NCBI GenBank assembly: GCA_930367215.1
Contig: OV884059.1
Span: forward strand, 239,877,803 to 239,941,802
DNA length: 64,000 nucleotides
Direction of reading: 5' to 3'
From: Pollenia angustigena
Taxonomy: Eukaryota; Arthropoda; Insecta; Diptera; Polleniidae
A program made the position numbers and the translations under genes. Within the stretch, counting starts at the first letter, position 1; every line of letters begins with the position of its first letter. Shown in pieces: positions 55,787-64,000 of the stretch. The notes under the pieces were generated by a model that ran no database searches, was not told where the DNA came from, and was given only the letters and a program-made list of their open reading frames with translations.

Positions 55787-56468
55787 CACTGTGCTGACAC
55801 TTTTTTTAAACAAGCGGAAACCTGGCGTTTTAACTTAATTCGAATACGAAGAACAGTTTTTTAGGTTAGCTCTTGCTTTCAAGATGTTCTGTTATTTCGA
55901 AAAAACTGGAGGTTGCACAACAAATTTTCGCGTAACTCAAAAACGATTTTTGGCCGTTTTCTCATTATACGATTATCTCTTTTCCCAACGAAAAACTGCA
56001 CATTAAAGAAATTTGGTTTTTTCAATGTCTAATTTGCTTCTATTCTGTCGCAAAGCTAACCAGCACTCATCTGCCAATTAGTTATTTTCCTTTTATTTTC
56101 CGTACAGATAAATTCAATCAAGTGCCTGCCAGCTTTAACATGTATTTTGAGAGGTGTTGCCAGCTGAAAACAATGTTTTTTGTCGGTATATTGAGAAAGC
56201 CAAAATCGTTAACGGAAAGTTTATCGCTCTAATAAATTTTTGTTGACATTAAGTAACAGCCAGTTTATCGATACATTGAGAAAATGGCCATTAGTGTATT
56301 GAACAAACTAAAAAAGTTAAGCTCTGCAAACACCTTCATTTCCGAAATAACTGTATATATTGAAAACAAGAGCTTACCTTAAAAACGTTTAGCACCACAA
56401 GAATCAGCGCACACGTACAGTTAAAACGCCCGGTGGCCGGCTTGTCTGTCTTTTTAACTAGCACAGTG
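55787..56468. mobile_element. TIR element with CACTGTG ends
   Basis: CACTGTGCTGACAC..TTTTTTTAAACAAGCGG..CTGGCGTTTTAACT on the left and its inverse on the right ending GCACAGTG. TTA lies outside both ends. CACTG ends with a 3-bp duplication would fit CACTA-like elements; CACTGTG also fits the Transib consensus but no 5-bp duplication is present. Noncoding, 682 bp. Confidence 0.6.
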
Positions 56469-56883
56469 TTATTATCAAATATTTTTTTTTGTTTTCAATG
56501 TTAATAGACGAAAGAGATTTTCTTTTCTACACTGTGGGCCAGGCATCAAGCAATTCTTTAACCCTAGTCGAACGGAAGAATATTACAACGTTAAAAGACG
56601 GTACAGGTACAATTGTACCTACATAGAATTTTCAATATAAATAAGACTTTTCACCGTTAATAAGTTAAATCATTACAGATTATTTTCTAAAATAAAGTCA
56701 TAATTTACTTTAATATTTAAATATTTTTAAGCACACATTTTAGAAATATGTACTTTTAAGTTTGAATATAGTAACGTCAACTTCTAATAATGTTAAAATA
56801 AGGAATCACTTCAATAAACCTGTGTCAAAAAAGAGTTGTGTTTTGTTTGTAACGCTTACTTTCTAATAATAACATTTCTTTTT

Positions 56884-58179
56884 CAGAAAAAGAAATTTTC
56901 AAGTCAGTTTTTACTCCAGAAAAAGCAAAAACAGTCTGCGAAGCTTATAACAATAAGACAGCAAAAATGTTTCCTAATTCTTCTGAAACAGTTCCCAAAA
57001 AAACATTTCAGCCATTTACCGAAACTGAATTTCATAAATTTTGGGGTATTCTTATCAGCGTTTAAAAACTGCAGTCAATGTAGAAAAACTGTAATTTCTT
57101 CCACTTCTTCATTTGTAGTTGGCCAGAAAAAAGCTGTTTCTTTCCACTGATTCATTAAATGTAAACAGTCGCTGTCAAGCCAACTCAAAAAGCGTTGGTT
57201 GAAAGTTTTTGTTTTCGACTGCAGTTTTTTAAATCCTGATTTCTTTACATCTGCCATATGAATGCATCACCATCGATGAGCAACTGTTTCCATTTAGATG
57301 CCATACTAAGTTAATAAATATATCCCCTCTATACCGGCTAAGTATGGCTTTAAGATTTTCTGGGCTTGTGACTCAACGAATGCTTACCCACTACAAGGCC
57401 ACATTTATACTGGAAATTCAAAAGACGGTCCAAGGCAAACGAATATTGTAGAAAGAACTGTACTTGACCTAGTTGAATTGTATAAAGGATCTGGAAGAAA
57501 TGTAGTGACAGATAATTTGTTTACGTCCTTAGCACTAGCTAAGAAATTAAATTCTTGAAATATGACATTAGTTGGTATAGTAAGAGAAAAATAAGAAGTT
57601 CCTGCCAAACAATATGCAGCCTACAAAGACCGGCCTATTTATTCAACCAACTTTGTCTACAACAGTACGACAGGAGAAGTTGGAAACACACTATTACCAA
57701 GCCATAATAATCAAATACTTCAACAAAACTAAAGGTGGAGTTAATGTAATAGATAAAATGTTACGCTATTTTATAATATGACTGGCGTCACTGTCTTAGC
57801 TTCTAACGTAATAAGTAGAGAACATCATCAAAGGTACAGGGCAAAAGATCAGCATAGATAGTTTGAGAATGATCTATCCATGCAGCTTCGTATGCCAGCA
57901 GTTGAACAACGTAGCAGCAACGAATTAATTGCATGTAAATAATTTGCACAAGGAACTATAGAAATGGTCCTGGGACAGCTAATAGCAGCAGCGCCAAATC
58001 TGGAAGCTGGTTCCAAAGTACCTTATGGTAGACGTGTAGGATTTCCAGTTCTATGTTTTTCAAAGTGAGAAACGTATGCAACGTAAGACTAGAAAGTAAT
58101 GTGTATCTGCGAGAAACCTGTTTGCGACAAACACTTAACTCAAAATACAACATGCATATCATGCACACAAATTCAATAA
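56884..58179 (+). pseudogene. piggyBac transposase, multiply interrupted
   Basis: A pyrimidine-rich TTTCTTTTTCAG precedes the first coding DNA, so an upstream exon may have existed. Pieces: FQPFTETEFHKFWGILI, TAA; CITIDEQLFPFRCHT (first catalytic Asp); YGFKIFWACDSTNAYPLQGH, IYTG; VLDLVELYKGSGRNVVTDNL, FTSLALAKKL (catalytic Asp), TGA 57556-57558; MTLVGIVREK; GEVGNTLLPSHNN; degraded GGVD..D region; FPVLCF; then a Cys-rich tail MCICEKPVCDKHLTQNTTC ending at TAA 58177-58179. Order and motifs are full-length DDE_Tnp_1_7 with C-terminal Cys/His domain. The segment 57066-57238 does not read as transposase and looks inserted. Confidence 0.85.
57066..57238. repeat. Foreign segment bounded by inverted AAAAACTGCAGTC
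   Basis: AAAAACTGCAGTC at 57066 and GACTGCAGTTTTT near 57226-57238 bound 173 bp within the transposase relic where about 100 residues are normally found. The minus strand is open here (WLDSDCLHLMNQWKETAFFW), so it may be an inverted piece of coding sequence. Confidence 0.4.
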
Positions 58180-58571
58180 ATATATTTCTAATTTATAATG
58201 TTAATTTAAGTGTTCATGTATATTGCAGCGTATTTATAAAAGATATATACATAATAAAATTAATTTTAATTCGCTTTCTTTGTTTATGTTCATATAAGAT
58301 ATATGAAGGTACAATTGTACCTTGTCAGCCTTTTAAGGGTGTGAAATCAACTTATCCATATAAAATAGGTAAGACATTGACATATTTTCCTGAAATTTCA
58401 AAAATATTAATCTTAATCAATGGCTTGAAGATGTCACAGAAGTTCAGATATCGCCTATTTGCAGAAAAAAAATTATTGCAATTTAAAAACGGAAAAGGTA
58501 CAACCTGTTCCGTCCGACTAGGGTTAAGAGGATTTATGTAGTCAGGAGCTGATGTTGCCATGCAATATTAA

Positions 58572-59835
58572 CCCACTTGGCGCAACCGTCCTTTTAAGAG
58601 AACATTAAAAATGAGAGAGAAGTTCCGTTATTTACGCGTATTTCTGTGCATTTTTTTTATAATTTTATTGTTTATTCTTTGTTATGAAGCTTCTGAACTT
58701 GAAAAAATTCAGTTGATGAAAGAAGTTCATCGTGCTTTAATTGCATAGTGAGTGTTTTGTAAAAGGTGATTTTTTTTAATATTGCGCAATGGAAAGAAAC
58801 GTGTAAGTAAATCATTTACATCCAGTGATCTGTATTTTTTTTTTTTTTAATTAACAAGAGAAACATCTTGGTTGAACAACAAATAAGTGGAAAGCGTGCG
58901 TAATGCTGTATTGCAGCGCTACGGTCATTTTTGCCACTGCGTACTTTTAAAAGGTCAGTGGCAAAATATACTACCTATTTTATAATTTTCATTACATGTT
59001 ACCTATGTGTTTTTTCTACAGTAAGTCATACCGAAAAGCATTGAAGCTTAACGAAATTTTGGAAGAAATTGATCAATGGAGTGATGATGAGGTTCTTGGC
59101 ACAATTTACATCGCTCCCCCCGACAACGCTAAAGCTGATCTAACAGACGAAGACAGTGGCGATGAAGATTATGTGTGTCTCAATAATTTGCCAGGCGGTC
59201 AGCTTCGAGCAGAGGCAGAAATGGTGCATAAAGATGTAGCTGAATACGAGAGCGACAGCGATAGCGACGAAAACATTGCTTTAGCTGACCTAGTCAAGCG
59301 CAAAAAGGCTGCAAGGCAGAGTAAAACAACCTGTGTGAAAAAGTGGCAGCAAACGGATATGCTTCCTAGCCTACCAACATGGGAGGTATTTTCCGAATGC
59401 CAGCTAAACCCAGATCCCATGGAAATATTTCTTAAACTTTTTGATGAAGCTATATTTAACTTGATTGTTCAGTACACAAATATGTATGCAGTCAGCCATA
59501 ACTGCTCTGGTGATGTGACACAGAATGAAATGCGTTGCTTCTTTGGAATTTTGCTATTGAGTGGCTATGTTCGAGTTCCGAGACGGGAAATGTATTGGGA
59601 AAATGCTAAACCCGTCAACAATGAGGTGATTTGTGAAGCGATGCCAAGAGGTCGTTTCCGTTTCATAATGCAAAATATACATTGCTGCGATAATACAAAA
59701 CTACAACAGCAAGACAAATTTGCGAAAGTTCGACCACTTTTTGCTGCTATTGGCAAAAACTTTGTACTCCATATTATTCAAAAACACACAATAGAGCGTA
59801 CTGTTAACAATTCGTTTGTAAATCCTTCAGTGTAG
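58572..59835 (+). mobile_element. Second piggyBac element, left end and transposase only
   Basis: TTAA (58568-58571) then CCCACTTGGCGCAACC, a CCC-type terminus, 48 bp from the end of the previous piggyBac. About 220 nt of leader precede the first exon. No matching GGG TTAA right end was found, so the element is 3'-truncated. Confidence 0.6.
58789..59835 (+). CDS. PGBD/piggyBac-type transposase, N-terminal part, with intron
   Basis: Exon 1 58789-58802 (MERN plus two bases), intron 58803-59021 (GTAAGT...TTTTTTCTACAG), exon 2 59022-59835; joining gives MERNVKSYRKALKLNEILEE, about 275 residues. An alternative unspliced ATG at 58996 would add hydrophobic residues untypical of the family. An acidic segment (DLTDEDSGDEDY, SDSDSDEN) precedes the DDE_Tnp_1_7 domain start (FSECQLNPDPMEIFLKLFD, MRCFFGILLLSGYV, MPRGRFRFIMQNIHCCDN, KFAKVRPLFAAI). 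It stops just before the first catalytic Asp, so it cannot catalyse transposition. The frame is clean for 270 codons, suggesting recent truncation or a retained domesticated N-terminal protein. Confidence 0.75.
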
Positions 59836-61479
59836 AGTATGTAGGTAAAATATCAGAAAATAGTACATATTATGTACTATAAAAATATTATTAAATGTAC
59901 TTTATCATGAAAGTGAAACCTGCATTGCAGCATTTGTTTAATTTATATCCTGAACCTTAAAATGTTCTCTATTGTAGTTTCATGTTGTAAAAGTCTTATG
60001 AAATTCTTGCACAATACATGTGTAATAATTCTAATAACAATTGTAGTCACGTTTAAGAAAAACATACACAAGCCGGAAATAAAAATACTTTACTAAGGAC
60101 ATTTTATTTATTTCCTACATAAAACAAGAAATTGCAATGGAACACATATGACTTGATTTGGCTAAAGGATACAACACAGTTTGATTGGATGTGGGACCAA
60201 TAATCCAAGAAATATTTGTTATTTACTTTTCTGTTGCTTGGATTCATTATTAAATTTGGTATTAATTTATGTACTTAATGTGTTGTTTTATAAAACAAAT
60301 GTTTAAGTTTGATATAACTTATTAATTGTGTGAATTTACTGGCAGTTGGATTAAATGTATAATTACTTATTCTTATTAATGATATCCATTCAAATCTGGA
60401 CGCTACAAGAATTTGTAAATACCTATACCTGAAAACTTGAACATTAAAACGAAAACCAAGTTAATGACTTTACGTAAGTTTTTAAAAGTAACAAAGTGCA
60501 ATTCTAGTCGTAATAAATTTAAAATGTTTTTTTTTAATCAACCCTTTTTGTGAAATAAATTTTACTTATAAACAGGAGCCTGAAGTTTTAATAAAAAAAG
60601 ACTTAGACTGGTGCTTTTCAAGTTTCTGTCCCCATAAGCGACTTATTTTTTGCTTATAGGCTTTACAGCAGTCAAAATTAATTTCCATTAACTTTGGTTT
60701 TTAATTTGCTTAAAGATGTTTCTCTTCAAAATAATAACTGTAAACGAATGTTCTGGTTTATTTAGTTATTCTCTTTGATGTTATAAAATTCCGAAATTAA
60801 TTTGATTAATTTAATTTTTGTAAATTTTAGTTTAAAACAAAATACAAATATGTGGTTTGTTTTGAGATTAAATTGACTGCATAAAATTTACGCAGAATTA
60901 AAGCAACTTTCCTAAGCTCCAACCCCAAGATTCTTGAGACAAACAAAATTTAACTTCTGGAGACCAATCAAAGTTTAAAAAAGAAAGGACAAATGTTGGT
61001 TACTTTTTTTTAAATAAATGTACTAGCTGTGTATCTGACCTGGCAGACTTTTTTTGCCTTCAAGTGGTTGCACCAACAACAATAACACATACCTATGATA
61101 CAATGCAGGTGTATAGCAAGTGAAAAATCGAATGGTCAATGTACAAATAAAATGACGATCGAAACAACGACTGAAAAGATTCAGCTCTACATTCCAATTA
61201 GAAGAACGAATGTCATTGTACACATAAGACATTACGATTCATGGTTTGGTAACTTCTAAAGTGACAATAAAACATGATAATATGGAAAATGGAGGTCATT
61301 TTGTGGATATTTGAATGGGAATATTTTTTTGTTTTCTCATCATTTATTTATTGAATCTTCATATATTAAATATGAACTAACAATAATTAATCAAATCTTA
61401 ACCTTATACGTTATTTTATGTCCTGCCAGTGCCAGACAAAATTTTCTTCATCACGGGTTCTTTTCACTTTTATAGGTGT
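59836..61479. other. Long stretch without recognised gene
   Basis: AT-rich. The part nearest 61479 is probably the 3' UTR of the minus-strand LINE relic. Confidence 0.4.
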
Positions 61480-61873
61480 TTATCGCTCATCAAATTGGGT
61501 AAGTGCTGTAGTGTCTCTTCTTCTTAAGCGACTGTGGCCGCCATGATTTAAAATATTTCGAGCTAGTGGATTTGGGTGTTGTTCAAGTCTTTTTAAATAT
61601 TTTACTACATATTTTGTAATCATAGTTTTTTCTAATGGGACATTGAGATCCTTATGAATGTTTGCGTTTTTAACATACCAGGGAGCGGCTGTGATTATTC
61701 GAAGAAGTTTATTTTGGCGCCTTTGAATTTTGTCGATATTAGAGGCCTAGGCAGTGCCCCATAGCTGAATACCGTAGCACCAGATAGGCTTTAAGATAGA
61801 GTTGTAAAGTAGAAGCTTGCAATCGAGACTAAGGACAGAATTTCTTCCAATAAGCCAATGAATTTGAATGGAA
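61480..61873 (-). pseudogene. Jockey-type LINE reverse transcriptase C-terminus
   Basis: Minus strand reads IQIHWLIGRNSVLSLDCKLL, LYNSILKPIWCYGIQLWGTA, a TAG (61749-61747), then SNIDKIQRRQNKLLRIITAA, PWYVKNANIHKDLNVPLE, YLKRLEQHPNPLARNIL, ending DER and TAA at 61482-61480. These are the thumb and C-terminal motifs of Jockey-clade retrotransposons. 5'-truncated, as usual for LINEs, with one nonsense codon. Confidence 0.9.
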
Positions 61874-61924
61874 TTTGAATGGCATTATAACTTTTACGAT
61901 AGCTAGTTGGTCGAAAATTAACCA

Positions 61925-62127
61925 TAGGTGCCATATAAATCCCCATCCTTAAATCTCATATAGATGAAAATATTTACATAAATCTTAATCTCATAACATA
62001 ATTTTGCTTAGGCGGGTCCAGGATTGCCCATGAGTCCCAAAATACTAGCAAAAATTATTTGTATGTACTACGGAGTAGAGTTTCATATGATCTGGCTTGA
62101 CCGACTATACTTTCTTACTTGTTTTTG
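61925..62127 (+). mobile_element. DINE-like subfamily B, 3' end only
   Basis: Ends TTTCATATGATCTGGCTTGA, CCGACTATACTTTC and TTACTTGTTTTT, matching the 3' ends at 23974 and 26168. The head is absent. Confidence 0.6.
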
Positions 62128-62739
62128 TTAAAATATGATGTAGAAATTTGGAATTTAAATATGATAAAGTCATATAATGAAGTTACTTCTCGCAGCGATA
62201 AGAGTAAGAATTAAAAACGCTAATACACTCATAGAAAAATGCTTCTTCAAATGCCCTAACATCAGAATTGTGTGTTATCAACAAATGGCATCAATGAGGC
62301 AAAAAGTGACACAATCCAATGATATACGTCATCATAAACTTTTGTCATATTTTATGCGTCATCAATGCTTTGACAATCGTGACAACTATTCAATGTCACA
62401 TTCTGTGTATTATTAACAGGTAAAGTATGAATATAGTTAAACACTAAATAATGCTAAAGTGCTTGTAAAGTGTGTTTAAGGAAGAACGTTATTGTTTCAT
62501 CCACAGTTTTTGTTTTACGACACATTTTTAAAACCTGCATAGGAGGCATCGCATTCATGAACATTCGTAATCAAAGCAAAAAAAAAAAAACTTTATACAA
62601 CATATCAAATTAAAAGCTTTTCTTGGGATTCAAAAATTAATTAACAAGGTTACGCTTAAATGTGCTAAATTCCCATTTCATACTATTGATAAACTGATAT
62701 TTACTGTTGATGCGATAATCTATTCTTATGCGCCTCTCA
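62128..62739. other. Intergenic, nothing recognised
   Basis: A 79-codon frame at 62177-62416 lacks recognisable motifs. Confidence 0.35.
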
Positions 62740-63345
62740 CTGTTTGCTTAGGCCAGATCGTTAGGAAATTTCAACCAAAGATATTTAGCAAAATAAAACT
62801 GTTAAGAGAATAAGAATTATAAGTAACAGTTTTACTTGTAACAGTATCAAAGCTTAAACAAAAACAACAACAATAAACAATGACTGTATCTTTTTTAAAA
62901 AAGTTTAAATATAATGAGAGAACCCTAAACTAATAATGCAAAAAAAAATAAAAGAAAAAAATGGTACCCAAGTAAGAAAAACAGTTCAAATACTATGTAT
63001 AGTTATTTATGTATCTTTTAAAACAATCCATAGTCCACTGCAAAACGTTGTCAGTGTTATAAGTATGATATCTAGTTTTGGATTAAAAATAAATATTGGT
63101 CTAAGTTACAAAATGGGAATTCAAAATGATCACTTCTGGTGTATGGAGATCCAGATCTTAAAATTTTACAGTTTAACAAGGACATCTTAGGTAAATTTTG
63201 GTAAATAAAAAATGAAGTTTTTTCCTGATCATTTGGCCTAAGCAACCAGTGAAATGCGCATTGGAATAGCTTATACCACCAACAATAAATTTCAGTTAAT
63301 CAATAGTAAGAATTGGGATTGAATTTAGCACATTAAAACTAAATC
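62740..63345. repeat. Repeat F, copy 2 (rearranged)
   Basis: 62760-62880 is similar to the inverse of 7240-7340, and 63211-63345 is similar to 7375-7510 in direct orientation, so the two parts are inverted relative to each other compared with copy 1. About 330 bp of unrelated DNA lies between. Confidence 0.5.
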
Positions 63346-64000
63346 TTATTTATAAATATAAGTATATATGTATATTTATATACATATACCTTTGTTTATG
63401 TGCATATATATTTATATATATTTATATTGATAAATTATTTATTTAGCTTATCTTGGACGCTTGTAACATTTTACGCATTTGTACTTTATAAATAGGAAAT
63501 TATTAAATCCTCCTGAATACGTTAAATACATTAATAATGATTTTTGTAATAAACGTTCCATGTGGCCATCGCTTTGGTGTTTCGTAGGACATTTCTGAAA
63601 TCCGAAAATAGTGATATAATTAATAGAGAATCTTAAATATGTTATAATTTTTGCCAAATTCCCTACGCTTTAATGAACATGTTCATTAATTAAAAAAAAT
63701 GATATTTGTTCTGCATACTAACTCCCGTTTCTGTCATCGTTCTGTGTATAATTTATTATATCTTGTCTTCATATATTTATTCGGTGGGAACACAATTTCC
63801 TTTATTTCTCACATTTATCAGAACATCATATTTGTGTGCCAAAAACAAGAGACAAAGATTATTATTTATGACCTTCTTTTAGAGGCCAGCGTTGCCAGAA
63901 TTAAGATTTTATCTTATTTTTAAAGATTTTTTGAACAAAATAAGATTTGAAGAATTTTTTTTCTCTAATTAAGATCTTTTATTTTAAGAAATAAAGATTT
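63346..64000. other. AT-rich end of window
   Basis: A TATATATGTATATTTATA-type microsatellite at about 63356-63430. No gene recognised. Confidence 0.5.

Larger units (their letters stand above)
56562..58523 (+). mobile_element. Complete but dead piggyBac-family transposon
   Basis: TTAA (56558-56561) CCCTAGTCGAACGGAA on the left and TTCCGTCCGACTAGGG TTAA (58524-58527) on the right. Inner inverted GGTACAATTGTACC blocks occur on both sides. Carries the transposase relic at 56884-58179. Confidence 0.9.

Noticed and set aside
58053..58541. 162-codon plus frame
   Set aside because: Runs out of frame through the Cys-rich tail of piggyBac and across its right TIR; not a real protein.

Overview
This window is AT-rich, intron-bearing, repeat-dense insect DNA. 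Several lines point to a schizophoran, probably calyptrate, fly. DINE-1/Helentron-type interspersed elements have the 3' hairpin ATTCGGCacaGCCGAAT followed by CACTCTTACTTGTTTT and internal GTCC/GTCT runs. There are also Penelope-like elements, mariner and piggyBac relics, Jockey-type LINE pieces and many MITEs. The species is inferred from repeat style only. No rRNA, CRISPR array or bacterial operon structure was seen.

Layout. 0.5-3.7 kb: a DINE-1-like mosaic holding a truncated Penelope-like element (PLE) bounded by perfect 300-bp inverted arms, plus a small MITE. 3.8-5.9 kb: two TIR elements, the second hAT-like. 5.9-8.0 kb: a second PLE whose GIY-YIG reading frame is interrupted by a 138-bp MITE, then a broken mariner transposase (8.0-8.7 kb, minus). 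9.1-11.1 kb: a TTAA-flanked MITE and a hAT MITE. 11.3-14.9 kb: inverted arms enclosing a foldback element (12140-13346) with an exact 8-bp target duplication. 15.0-17.7 kb: a hAT-like element with two more elements inside it. 18.8-26.2 kb: further DINE copies, PIF/Harbinger MITEs and a nearly perfect PLE hairpin. 26.2-38.6 kb: mostly unrecognised DNA with scattered MITEs and a LINE endonuclease relic. 39.0-40.3 kb (minus): the one convincing non-transposon gene, at least five exons with consistent splice phases. 42.3-43.3 kb: piggyBac relic. 44.7-48.0 kb: a three-armed hAT-like foldback, then a decayed Transib (RAG1-like) element inside another inverted repeat. 50.4-54.7 kb: DINE, TTAA element, MITE and mariner N-terminus. 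55.8-59.8 kb: a TIR element, a complete but dead piggyBac with TTAA ends, and 48 bp on the start of a second piggyBac with a spliced, 3'-truncated transposase frame. 61.5-63.4 kb: Jockey-type RT relic, DINE end and a shared repeat.

Main unifying observation: four loci (2.8, 7.9, 25.2 and 46.2 kb) carry hammerhead-ribozyme-like motifs, CUGANGA - stem II - GAAA - UH. Their stems I and II differ in sequence but keep pairing, which is covariation. A decayed fifth lies at 48.65 kb. Three of them are in PLE terminal sequence, and two are duplicated on opposite strands by the inverted arms. Most genes here are broken transposon genes and do not act together; the window reads as nested accumulation of mobile DNA around one host-like gene.
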